This document shows, in pieces, positions 12,050 to 26,709 of a stretch of 64,000 bases of DNA (within the stretch, counting starts at the first letter, position 1; each line of letters starts with the position of its first letter). The stretch spans positions 16,171,010 to 16,235,009 of the forward strand of contig CM119269.1 of NCBI GenBank assembly GCA_051294375.1, in the 5' to 3' direction. The DNA is from Paraspadella gotoi. Taxonomy: Eukaryota > Chaetognatha. The position numbers were made by a program, and so were the translations under genes. A model generated the notes under the pieces. It did not search any database. It was not told where the DNA came from and saw only the letters and a list, made by a program, of their open reading frames with translations.

Positions 12050-12173
12050 TGATTCGTTTATAGTCTAAATAAAAAATCAAGAGAAAAGTCAACAAAAATT
12101 AAAAAAATATTATACGTTAACAAAATATAATCAGAGCGAAAAAAAAATTTGCTAAAATTAAATTAGAATTAAA

Positions 12174-12377
12174 TTAAATTAGAATCTCCGGCGCCATGAG
12201 GCTCATGAGCGAAGTCGCGCGGCCTTCACTTCTTGCAGCATCGCCAACCCGTGAAGGACCCAGCATCCGTCCCGCCTTCAACACTTTGGTCACCATCGCC
12301 TTTCTGATCATGTTGCATGCAGCGTTATTGAGATCGGCGTTGACTTTGGCTTCTTGCATGATTTTAAAAGCCTGTTG
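12174..12377 (-). CDS. Candidate terminal exon of an unrecognised gene
   Basis: An open frame of 67 codons plus stop follows a good acceptor (TTTCTGCAG|CAACAG, exon starts at 12377). The reading is helix-prone at first (QQAFKIMQEAKVNADLNNAA) and Ser/Arg/Gly-rich later, and it is more GC-rich than its AT-rich surroundings. I do not recognise the family. A plausible upstream coding stretch is the minus-strand frame around 12900-13046, but no clean splice chain was built. The plus strand is also open here, so the strand is not certain. It lies upstream of the ferritin start on the same strand and is not part of ferritin. Confidence 0.3.
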   Translation of the reverse strand, partial: QQAFKIMQEAKVNADLNNAACNMIRKAMVTKVLKAGRMLGPSRVGDAARSEGRATSLMSLMAPEILI

Positions 12378-13660
12378 CTGCAGAAACTTGATAACAGAAA
12401 GTTTGATACCGACAACGGATCGCGTGAATTCGTCGACAGAAAAGAAATGAAGGATCGGTGCTATTTACTTACTATTTACTTACTTTATTAAAATAATAAA
12501 TAAATTATAAAAAATGTACGTTTCAGATTTTAATATAATTGAAGTTAATTTATTCAACAAAAAAAAAGTGCTACTTTGCAAAGAAAATGAAAGAAATAAT
12601 AGAAAATTTTATTTATAAAGATAAGCGAGTCGGAAAAAAAAACGCCCCTCGAGTAAAGAGAATCCGAAGATTCGAGAACTCAAAGTCGAAGTGGAAAATC
12701 CAATATGATAAAGTCTTTATTCTTTATTAAAGAAACACGAGATAGGTTGTATCTCATGTCTCTTAGTCATACGTATCTGAAATAATTTCTGACTCATTCC
12801 TAAAACTTGTTTTGAAAAAAGAGTCATAAAAGTTGAGAAGTTCACTTTTACGGACAAGTCATGCTGAATGTCGTAGTAGGGGTTCATTTTCAAATAGACC
12901 AAAAGAAAAAATCCTGCATCGCGAGCGGAACAAGGTCTTGAGGATCCCCACGTTTTTTTTTGTTTTTTTTTGGTTCTGGCTACGTCGACGAGAGCCTCGC
13001 CAACACCAGTGCTGTTGTTGCGATCAAAACAAATTTGAGCAAACAATGTCGGATCTGCCCACGATCATTAGCGGTAATCCGATGATTAGATAATTAATTG
13101 TTTAATTAAATAAGTAAATGCTAAATGCTTTTATATTTTTTTTTCTAAAAATATAAATGCTCATGATCCTTAGTGGTATGCTGCCGATCAGATAATTAGT
13201 TAATTAATTACCTAATTTATTAATAAACTTGATTTCTAGTTCAATCACACACCTTTTAACCCACACACAAAATTTCAAGGCAATCGTCCAATTGGCAATG
13301 AATTCTAAAGACAGACAGACTGACTGACTGACAGACAGACGAACGGACGGAGGGGCAGACAGCGTTTTTTTTTTTTTTCCTTTTTTTTTTTTTTTTGCAT
13401 AATTTATCATAATTGGATGTTCTGAGATGATTCAAGTGACTCGGCGACAAGATTTTTTGGGTGGGACCGACGGACCGACAAAGTGAATTATATAGCAGGG
13501 ATCTGATGTAAGCAGATCCGGCGAAAAACTTTTGGCATATGACTCGCCCTAACATAACACATTGATTTCTTGATTGATTTCATTTTTCTTAGCGATTTGG
13601 ATGAAACAGTTTTTTTCGTAAAAACTTTCAACCATAAGAAACGAAAAGACCAAAATTCTC
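12378..13660. other. AT-rich spacer with an ACAG-type dispersed repeat at 13275-13355
   Basis: Mostly AT-rich sequence. At 13275-13355 an element with tandem ACAG-like units follows a CCAATTGGCAA motif. It resembles, inverted, 5690-5765, and more loosely 37970-38045. No gene is supported. Confidence 0.5.
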
Positions 13661-13664
13661 TTTG

Positions 13665-13815
13665 TCATCGTCGCCGTCGTTATAGTCGTCGTTGTAGTCG
13701 TCGTTGTAGTCGTCGTTATAGTCGTCGTCACCCTCGACGTCCTTTCGTATAAAATTCGTAGATATCGTCGTCGTCGTCGTCGTCGTCGTCGTCATCGTCA
13801 ACGTCATCGTAATCG

Positions 13816-13856
<41 letters not shown>

Positions 13857-13865
13857 TTCGTCATC
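13665..13865 (+). repeat. Compound (CGT)n / (TCATCG)n microsatellite
   Basis: Long array of CGT-type triplets and TCATCG hexamers. The minus strand of 13861-14160 then reads into an acidic, Thr-rich open frame. Without splice support or a family match it is not called as a gene. Confidence 0.85.
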
Positions 13866-14539
13866 GTCTTCCCTTTGATCCAATTGATGTTTTGCGGTTC
13901 TTTCTCTTTACGTCGGTGGCCTTTTCGTCCGTTGAGTCGTAGATGTCATCGTCCGACTCATCGTTGTCCTCTTTATATCGCATTGTCGTTGTTGTTGTTG
14001 TAATTGAGGATGTATCGATTGGTTTCGTTTGTTCTCGATGCTGCTCGCACCTGTAGCTTTCAAACGATACCGCCATTCCGAAAAAAATAATTTCAGGAAT
14101 TAAATGAACAAGGAACACAGACAGGTAGACGAACCAACCGAGCCACCTACCGCCACTCAAATGTCCTATGGAGTTTTTTAGTTAGTGCTACTTATTTAAC
14201 CTTTTGCTTTTAAGAATTGATCTTTTGTTGGTGACTGAATCTAAACCCTAATACGAAGCGAGTATTCACGGCGCAACTAAAAAAAATTCATCCCGCTCCA
14301 GAATACATAATAGTAGTAATTAGAGTCACTTTTCTTCACAATCACACAATTTGCATTTTGCCACTTTTTGTCAAATATTTTCGAAATGAACTTTTTTTAA
14401 ATATCTCTACATATATGTGTGTAGATTTTAGAATATCGTACCTAGTAAAATATTTATATATTTTGTTGTCGTTGTTGTCGTCTTCAAAGTCCATGAGTTT
14501 TTCTCTTCCTTTTAGTTTTGTTTGTTTTTATTATTTGTC

Positions 14540-14770
14540 CCGTTTTGTCGTCGTCGTCGTCGTCGCCTTCGTCGTCTCCCTCTTATGATGATCCACCATA
14601 ACCTCCCGTATGTAAATGGACGTCGGACCCTCGTTGAATCCTGATTTATCGCCGCCGCCACTGACGTCGCTTCCAACGCCGCCACCGCCGCTGCCGACTC
14701 CGCCGCCGCCGCCGCCGCCGCCACCGCCACAGCCGCCGCTGCCGCTGCCGCCGTCGTCAGCGTCTTCTCT
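14540..14770 (+). repeat. (CGT)n then (GCC)n-rich low-complexity DNA
   Basis: A CGT array near 14544-14570 is followed by a GCC-rich stretch (14650-14765). It reads as poly-Pro on plus and poly-Ala on minus. Neither reading has support as a gene. The region 14160-15150 holds nothing else recognisable. Confidence 0.75.
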
Positions 14771-15149
14771 GTCTCCCTATCACGCGAAGGAAGATGGTTT
14801 TTTGGTGGACGGACACGAATACGGACAAAATTCGGTTCCGTTATTCTCGTCTTTGTCGGCATTTGTTGTATTTGTCATTTTTATTGTCTTTGTCGTTGTC
14901 ATGGTCGTCATTGATCCTCAACCTCCGCCATTGTCGCCACTCGGCTGGTTTGTCACTAAATCTTGTTTGTTCTTTGTCATTCTTTTTAATTCCTTCGTCG
15001 TCTCTCGCGTCTTTGTCATTAGTCGTCGTCATCGACGGGGTTTTTAGTCTTCGTCAGCAATTTCTTTCTTTTTTTATTTCTCGTTGAAATCGGTTGTCAT
15101 TTTTTCTATTCTCATCTTTGCCATTGGCTTAATTTTGGTCCCTTTCGTC

Positions 15150-16366
<1,217 letters not shown>

Positions 16367-16369
16367 AGG

Positions 16370-18362
<1,993 letters not shown>

Positions 18363-18909
18363 CAGAGTTTGACCCGGAGATAAAATGTCGGGCGAGGAAG
18401 AATGGAAAGACCGACGTGGGAGAAGACGGGGTGAGGAAAATCAGGGCCGATTGTGAGGGATACGATGGGGAGAGGTTAAGGGATGAGAGGAAAGTGGGTA
18501 AGGTAAAGAAGAGGATGGGAGAATGGATGAGAAAAGGATTAGGAGAAAGAAAGTTAAAACGATTGGAGAGATGGAAGATAGGAAAAGAAAAATAAAGGAA
18601 GTTTTAACGTGTAAGGAAATCACCATATATTCATTTATAAAAATAAACGGAAGTATTTAAACAAAAACAATGCTAAAATAAGTTAGATATAAATATAAAA
18701 TAAGGTAAAAATCGTAAATGAGGACAAGAGTAAAAGGAATAAGTGAGTAAAACGTGTTAAGAGAAAAAAGAAAGGAATCAAAGATAATTTAAACTGAGGG
18801 ATGAAAAAAAAAAAAAATTTTTCAGTCAAAAGGAGGTAACAGAAGTCGGGGCTCAGAAAGAAAGGCACTATTTAACATTAGCGGCCAATTTTTGTTCCAA
18901 ATCTTGTAG

Positions 18910-19360
18910 TTAATTGTATCATTAATTGTTCCGGTTCTCCTTTATGGTTGTGAAGTAAAAACTTTTTCTGTACGTAATATGAATAGACTTAATGTTGCTG
19001 TAAATGATGGTGTACGAAAGATTTTTGGATATAATCGATGGGAAAGTGTGAGAGAACTTAGGAGTATGTTTGGATACCACGACCTATCTACAATTTTTAA
19101 TAATCGTAAGAAAACCTTTATCTCAAAGATATATACAATGAAAAATACTGTTCTTCAGAAACTTGTTCCATTTTTTACAACATAAGAACAATTTTTAATT
19201 GTTTAAATTTTAATTAATTAATTTTATTTAATTAACTGTTTTTTTTTCTCTCTATTTTATGTTTTTTGCTTAGACTTAGTCTGTCTTTGTTTGTTTGTTT
19301 GTTGATGATGATTGTACTGAATCAACCTCGTTGTATTCGAATAAAATCGCATATATTAAA
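18910..19360 (+). mobile_element. 3' end of a non-LTR retrotransposon (LINE), truncated
   Basis: An open frame from 18910 to the stop at 19185 reads LLYGCEV, then SVRNMNRLNVAVNDGVRKIF and GYNRWESVREL. This is the pattern found just after the reverse transcriptase domain of many LINEs (a YGCE(V/T)W-type motif, then an R-L-N..R.I.GI.W block). An in-frame TAG at 18907 closes the frame upstream, so the reverse transcriptase core is missing: the copy is 5'-truncated or decayed. A 3' tail with AATAAA near 19341 follows. The clade is not assigned. Confidence 0.7.
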
Positions 19361-19823
19361 CTTAAAATCTTAACTTAATCTTTTAATTTAAAAGCCGATT
19401 TAATTTTGAATTTAAGCTGAAATGGATAACCTTTGGAAAATATGGCCGTAAGACAAGAGCTGTTGGCAAATAAGGAAGGGTGAGAAGTCGATGAAGAAAG
19501 AAAAAGGAAGGAAGACGTCTTGTAATTGTAGGTTTGTAGGTCGCGAGAGAAGAGGAAATTCCGAGGGGAAATCGAGGAAAGATTCGCCTTTTATAAATTC
19601 CTCGCTTAACGAGTTCGCCTTTGAAGAGATCGCCGCCGATGACGTCATCTTTTTCAATTCGTAAAATCTTCTTAACACGTGGGAGGTTTTAAATATAAAA
19701 ATTAAAATTAAAAATATAAGTGAGAAAAACTGTTTTAAAAAAACGTGAATTGTCAGTCATCAGAATTTAGAAGTGCAATGACTGGGAATTTAATAAGAGA
19801 CGAATGATTCGATTAATTTTAAC

Positions 19824-20007
19824 TATTGTTTAATTTGGGCATCATTGTCATTGTACCAAACTACCAATAAGCTAAGAATTTAGGAATTTTATGATATTTA
19901 AAGAAAAAAANNNNNNNNNNTATTGCTTATTTTGGGCATCATTATCATTGTACCAAACTACCAATAAGCTAAGAATTTCGGAATTTTATGTTATTTAAAG
20001 AAAAAAA
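19824..20007 (+). repeat. Near-identical 87-bp copies flanking a 10-N gap
   Basis: 19824-19910 and 19921-20007 differ at only a few positions and directly abut the N run at 19911-19920. The simplest reading is two overlapping contig ends or alleles joined across an artificial gap. Confidence 0.85.
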
Positions 20008-22080
20008 TTTGATATTATTAATTCACGATATTAAAGAAAATTTAAAACGTATATAGTAAAGAAGAATTTTTATTAGAATTTATATTTATTTATTTAACAT
20101 AATTAAAAAGTAGGATCGGGAATTTTAATTTAATATCACGAAGGGAGACAGGTGGTTCACATCGAAAGCGTTCCATGACGTCTGATTCCTACTCGGATGA
20201 TTGTCTATAAAGCAAAATATTGAATATGTTTACACTTACTGACTTAACACAGATAAAGTACAGATAAAAATAAAAAGGAAATGACCTTTTTATACGTTAC
20301 ATTGCAACATAGTTTTTAACCGGAAAGTTCAAGGTGCTGGGCTTTTAATAATTAATGACATGTACTTCTGCTAAGTATTAATTCAAAATACTCAGTCTTG
20401 TGCTGATATCTATAGGTGATGAAGACTTTATAATTTATAATATAAAATCATGAAATGAGCATCTCTTAGTGCATGACCATACTAGTTACTCCCAATCATG
20501 TATGTCATCCACCAAAACTACCCGCCCCCAGGTGTGGAAGTGAAACCATAAAGCCATAAAGGGTGACCCCTTAGAATATCCCCGAGACCTAGAGGTATCA
20601 CAATTCTATGCCCCAGGGACCATTATAAATCTATGCCCCAGGGGGCTTAAAATTGTATAACCCCTGGGGTTGCTTTATCTTTTTATAATTAATCAGCTAA
20701 TATTTTATCATGAAATGCTTTTTAATATTAAATAATATTTGATAAATTATGTTTTAATCAATAATATATTATAAAACTTTTATAATTAAAAAACATTTTC
20801 AATTTTATAAATGAATAAAAGAAATTTAAAATTAAAATGTTAATCATTTTGGATAATAAAGATTTAAAAAAAAATTGTTTCATAACTTATAATTATTTAA
20901 TATAAAAATGATGACGTATCTCCCAAGCATCGAATAAAATTATTGTTTTTGTTGAATTTTAATAAATCAGTTTTTACTTTTGAATTAAAAATAATAATGT
21001 TGCTTCCTTTTATACTTGATGTTTTTTGGTTTAAAAATATGAATTTAGAACGTTCTTGAACGTTATATTTGATAGTTTCTTATGAATTAGTTCATAACAT
21101 TTTATTTATGAGTCCATTTAAACGTTAGTGTCTGTTAGTGTTTGTTTCTGTTGAATTTTGATAGTTTAGTTTTTACTTGCTTACTGTTTTCTAGTTTTAT
21201 ACACTGATACTGTTTTTGATTTTGTCAATACTGTTTTTGGTATTAATAAAAAAAAAAAATAAAAAAAAAATAAAATTATGCAGTAGTATCTGAGCATTAG
21301 CATTTTACAAGTAAATGGGAAAAACCGATGGTCAGACCGAAGGACAGACTGATCAACGAAACTACAGACCGTAAAAAGACTACAGATTTTCAAAAATTCT
21401 CATGAAAATAAAGGTTATTGAAAATATTTGTATTATTTTCATTACTTAAAACTATTGAGATTACGGGCCAGTTGATAAATTCATATTATACGAGTTGTTA
21501 AGCACCAATATTAGCAAGATCTAGCCATGAGATACCTCAGTCGGGACCCGAGTCCACAAGTCCCAAATCCGAAACTACCAAGTTAGACGCATTTGATAAG
21601 TACTGAACGAAAGTTCAATTTATATCAGATGAATTTTATCCCCATAATTCGTTTCTTTCTTTCTTTCTTCTATCCTCTGTTTACCTGTCGTTTTGTCGTT
21701 AAATACATTAATACCATGACGTATTAGTGATAATAAAATCACGAGAAATGACAGAAAATGACATGAAAAAAAGAAATTTAGTGTACTGTAATATGCAAAT
21801 GAGATATTCGAAGGGGAAAGAATATCGTACGTTGCTAGGGAAATTTATACTAATCGCCGATAGGATATTCGGTGATTAGATGATAACACATATTAAGACA
21901 AAATGAAAGAAGACCTACCTATAGAATACATTCGATCTCCGTGTTATCTAAGTCTTATTATTATTTTACTTTGATTATTTAAATTGCGTCAGCCAGTCAT
22001 ATCAACCCTGAGGACTTACTGTGAGAGCGGAGTGTAAAAGCAAAGCGAGAATGAACAGAGAGAAAAAGCTGAGTAGATAA
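20008..22080. other. AT-rich intergenic sequence with a 25-bp CCCCAGGG repeat
   Basis: No gene is supported. At 20605-20618 and 20630-20643 the motif TCTATGCCCCAGGG occurs twice, 25 bp apart, followed at 20661 by CCCCTGGGG in a GC-rich patch within AT-rich DNA. This may be a remnant of a mobile element. Confidence 0.5.
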
Positions 22081-22380
22081 CTCAAGAAAGGAAAAGGAAA
22101 AAAAAGAGAGAAAGGAAAGAGAAAGAAAAGGGAAAAGGAAAATGAAAAAGAAGAGAAAGAGAGGAAAGAGAAAGGAAAAAGGAAGGGAAAAAGAAGAGAG
22201 AGAGAAAAAGAGAAAGAGAGAAAGAAAAGGAAAAAGAGGAGAAAGAGAGAGAGAAAAGGAAAAAGAGGAGAAAGAGAGAGAGAAAAGGAAAAAGAGGAGA
22301 AAGAGAGAGAGAAAAGGAAAAAGAGGAGAAAGAGAGAGAGAAAAGGAAAAAGAGGAGAAAGACAGAGAGAAAAGGGAGGA
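22081..22380 (+). repeat. Purine-rich block with a 29-bp minisatellite (about five copies)
   Basis: From about 22224 to 22375 a 29-bp unit (starting GAAAAGGAAAAAGAGGAG) repeats about five times with very few changes, within a longer AG-only block. One strand is almost entirely purine. Long Leu/Phe/Ser frames on the other strand are artefacts. Confidence 0.85.
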
Positions 22381-22499
22381 AATAAAGAAGAAGTGTGGAA
22401 GCGAGCGACCAAAAGGAGAAAAAGAAACGCGTCCAACAGGAAACCAGAAAAAAAGGGTTACAAAGTCGCGGATCGAGGTTTTTACTCCAATCTCTCGCG

Positions 22500-24640
22500 T
22501 TTCCTGACGACGGCGCCGCCGCCGACGCCGTTGCCGACGCCGCCGCCGCCGCCGCGAAGCCGCTACCGCCGCCGCCGCCCCCGCTGAATTCTCTGGAGGA
22601 AAGAAACAAGGGACACAAAAATGGAACATGGCACCCGGAATGAGAGATGGGGAGAGGGGAAGGAAGAAATGGAAGGAAATTGGATGGAATCTTAACGCGG
22701 GAAGAGAGGAAAAAATTGGGGAAGAGAAAACGAAAGGAAAGAGGGGAAAATGGAGATAAAATGAAGAAAAAGGAAGGATAAAATAAAAGAAATAAAAGGA
22801 TAATTAAAACAAAATGAAAGAGGTAAGTTAAGTAAAGAAAAAAAAAGGAGAGAACGATGTAAAAAAAAAGCGAGAAAAAAAGGAATAGAGACAAGACATG
22901 AGATAAAAGGTAAAAGGGTAGTAAAGAAAAGGGAAAAGGAGAACGAAGTTTGAAAGAAAGAAGCTAAGAAAAAGAAAAATTGGAAACGAAAAAAAATCAA
23001 GCAATCACGAGAGGCTGGTTAAAACGATGAGACAAGGAAACGAATAGGAGATGTAATTGTAAAAGCAGTAGTAGAGAATAAAAAAATATAGGAAGATAAA
23101 AAACTCAGACCAACTTTCAGAGGAAATAAAAACTAAGGATAAGAGGAAGCCATAAGAAGATGACAATTAGATAAAAGAAAGCAAAGCCAATTTTTGATTA
23201 GAAAAGGAGAAGATAAAGAAAATTTAAATGATCAAAAAAGGAGAAATATTAACATAATTGAAGGTAATAAGAATTAAATAAAACGAGACGACGTCATACT
23301 TGATACAGAGTGAGTAAAGAGCTCAGTCACTTGTTTGAAAAAAGGGTTTAAGGTCAAATTAAAGGCGGAATTGCTTTGAGAATGTAGTTGTGCTTGTTAA
23401 AGAGAAAAAAAAAATGCACAGGAAATTGTAAATTAGTATTAAACTATTCTTTGTGGGATTTATAAGTTCACTTTCTTATTCAAAAGGACTTTCTAGAGGC
23501 CATCGACTGCCTTTTGGACTTGCTTAAAAATGATTCGTCCATTTTAATCGAAATATTGGCAAGAAAATGAAAAAAGCCCTTGTAAATCCCACAAATAATC
23601 GCCTAATAGTTTTGCTTTTTCTTTATTCAATCAATATCTAGTTTTAATTAATGTTTTCGTATAATTTCACTTCTCTTCTCTACCGATCGACCATTTAGCT
23701 GTGGATTTGTCCGGATCAGCCACAACAACCGTAGTAGACAAAAGGAGCTATTCCAACAAGCAAAAGGAGCAGCTCTCAAGGCACAAGGAGAGTCCCATGA
23801 CCGGCGAAGGGAGCGGCGCCCAGATCCATTTCTGGACCGGCGTCGAGCGGCGGCGACCGGCGTCACTCAAGCAGCGCCGGATTTAATTTTGAAGCGGCGC
23901 GGAATGCCAGCTGACCCCTTTTTTTCGCCGAGTCGGTTCCACCGTGGGGGGGACGACAAGTCGATGGACAGGCGGACTGGGTGAGAAGGTGGGAGGTGGG
24001 AAGAAAGGGTGGGTTTGAGGTGGGGGGAGAGGGTTGGTTTGAGTGAGTCCTGCTGGCTTATCGGTGAGTGGGGAGTTGTAATAAAGGAAATATCAATTGG
24101 AGTGTGTTGGCTTGTATTGGCGTGACATTCAGGACAATTGCTCAATGCAATATGAAATGTGCATCATTGCTGACTGGTATTGAGTAGTAGGGTCTCAGCT
24201 GATTCAGGAGATGGAGACGAAAAAAAATTAGTGGGTAAGTGACAGTTAGGGTTGGATGGAGTCGCCAGAATGGGAATGATCGACTGGGGAGAAATAGATT
24301 TGCGGTTGACAAAGAATGAGTAGTGGAAAGCAAAGAGAAGGAAAGAAGTTGACGTGTGGCTGCGGTTGTGGTTAGGGAATGCGTGGAAAGAGAATAGAGG
24401 CGGAACAAAAAATTAAAGAAGCAAACGAGGGTTAAAAAAGAAGCAGGTTGGGAAGAGCGTTTGAGAAGTGTTGTGAAGATTGAATGGAGTGATGAGGCGT
24501 TCACTGCGAGAGGGTGGGGAGAAGTGAGTGAATTCAAAAGGATCTAAGAAAAAAAAAGGGAATGGACGAAATCGGAGGAAGGAATTTTTAAAAAGGACCA
24601 ACGAGAGAAAAAACCCAGAACGTAAGATCTCAGGTGCGAT
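22500..24640. other. Purine-rich, gene-poor sequence
   Basis: A GCC-rich patch at 22505-22585 is followed by A/G-rich sequence to about 23300. A small GC-richer island lies at 23690-23960; its open frames in several phases match no family. Nothing else is supported. Confidence 0.5.
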
Positions 24641-24648
24641 TATTCGTT

Positions 24649-24703
<55 letters not shown>
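24649..24703 (+). repeat. (GA)n microsatellite
   Basis: Pure GA run next to a GC-rich island at 24830-25220. That island is CpG-rich and open in five frames, with none preferred, so it may be a promoter or 5' UTR rather than coding. Confidence 0.9.
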
Positions 24704-24705
<2 letters not shown>

Positions 24706-25279
24706 AAATAGATATAGTGACAAGAATACGAAAAAAGTGAGAAAGAAATGAAGAAAAACAGAAAGAAAAAGTCTGACGCAAATCGACTTAAAAAAGTCAC
24801 TTGACTTTTAACTCCTTCGATTCGCCATTTTGCCCTTTTTTCCCCGCGAGCCACTTGGGGTTATTCCACCTCCGCCCCCTCACCCTCTCTGCTCCTCTTC
24901 CTTCTTCGCCCCCACCGCCCCACGGCGATTATCGCCCGAAATCGGGGTCTCGCGGCCCGGGAGCAAAGCCGCCCCCGCCGGGGATGAGCCTCCGCCGCGC
25001 TGCCGCTACGGAAGTCAATGGGGGCGAGCGGGGGCTCACGGATCGGCGGGGGCAAACGCACGCGCCGCGGGGGCACGAGAAGAGGCGAGAGCCCCGGGGT
25101 CTTCGGGCCAGAAAGGGGCGAGCCCTCGCCGGATCCCCGAGCCTGCGGGGCAAGGAGGGCGTGGACTCTGACGTCGCGTCCGGACTCGACGCCGATTCGA
25201 TGGCCAAAAGGGCAACAAAGAAGACGAGAGAGAGAGGAGAGATGAGAGATAGCACGAGACAGATGAGAGAGGAGAGCAG

Positions 25280-25281
<2 letters not shown>

Positions 25282-25318
<37 letters not shown>

Positions 25319-26100
25319 GAAGAGGAGAGAATGGATGAAGATTTAAAAAAAGTACAAAGAATACTTCTTATTGACAACAACAGCGATTTTATTCAAATTC
25401 AAAATAGTTGAAACAAATTTAAGACGGGTAAATCAAAAGTTTTGAAATTTAATTTCAATTTTACTAATAAATTTTGATGAAATATGTTGTAGAATTTTTC
25501 GAAAAATATCGGGCTAGTTATACAGCAAGGCTAATGGCGTACTACTACGTATGGGCCGATGGATCATCGACCACGGACAATCTTTGTTCACATTAACCTC
25601 GGTTCCATCAACTCCGTCGCTCCATTCACTCCTTCCCGCATCACATCTCCTCCAGTCGAGCATCACCGCGCCAATCTCACATCTCGGTTTTTTCCTTCTC
25701 TCTCACGAGAGGGCGTTGAGGTGAGACCCGCTCTATTTTGTTTACCGAGTTACAAGACATTAAAGATTTCATGGGCAATAAAAAGAGGGAGAACGGGAAA
25801 GGTCATCCCAAGGTCGCGCGAAACTCCCGCCATTTTTTTTTGGAGTTTGGAAATCGAGGGAGAAAGTTTGTGAGGTTTTTTTTTCGTTGTTTTATTTTTT
25901 TTTTTTTTTTGAGAGAGTAGAGCTGTTGTCGTATTGACATTGTCATTTGTCAATATTGTTTTCACTATGGTGTGGCGAATGAAATACCCTATTTTCATAT
26001 TTATTTAAGTGAAAGCTTTTTTTAATTAGTTCTTGTTCAGTTCTCTTGAGAGAGAAAGAGATAGAGATAAAGGAAGAGAAAGAGAGAAAGAGAGAAAGAG

Positions 26101-26192
<92 letters not shown>
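25282..26192. repeat. (GA)n microsatellites at 25282-25312 and 26048-26192
   Basis: Two GA tracts with non-coding-looking sequence between them. A plus-strand frame at 26456-26706 begins in a CG-rich stretch and has ordinary composition, but no splice or family support, so it is not called. Confidence 0.85.
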
Positions 26193-26196
<4 letters not shown>

Positions 26197-26709
26197 TGCC
26201 AACGATGGTTCCACCTTCACGATTCTCTTTGAAGCCGAAAATAAATAAAAACTGACCCCAGCGAACTCGAGCTTACAACGAACTCGATTCCAACGCCTTT
26301 CCCTTTTCCATTTTTCTTCCTTCCTCCATTTCATTCTTTTTCCTTTTTCTTTTATCTTTTCTTTGATTTTTTTTATGTTTGTTTGTTTTTTCTTTGTTTT
26401 TTTTTTAAAGGCATCGTCGAAGTTCGAGAAGTTGTTTTTTTTTATCCTAAGCCAATTAATCGGCGCCGTCGTTTCGGCGTCGTTTCGCGCCGGCGTTCCG
26501 GCGTCGTTTAGTTCGGCGCTCGGAGAGGCGCCTTTTGACCTCCCGCGAAGTTCGGCGGCCGACGAATCACTTCCGAGTCAACAACCGCCTTCGAAATGGC
26601 AACTGGTTGCCGACAAAATGGCGGTTCGGGAAATCGACAGATTTAATGACAAAAGTCAGCGACAGAAAAATAGGAAGAGGAATAGGAACAAACGAAATGG
26701 CAGTTGATA

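Noticed and set aside
14512-14862. Poly-Pro or poly-Ala protein
   Set aside because: A GCC/CGT repeat gives both readings on opposite strands; there is no independent evidence of coding.
21997-22894. Overlapping Leu/Phe/Ser frames of 144-270 codons resembling membrane proteins
   Set aside because: They are the complement of a purine-only minisatellite and purine-rich flank; the hydrophobicity is a composition effect.
24830-25220. Several overlapping frames of 71-181 codons in a GC-rich island
   Set aside because: All frames are open because stop codons are rare in CG-rich sequence; none has a family match or splice support.
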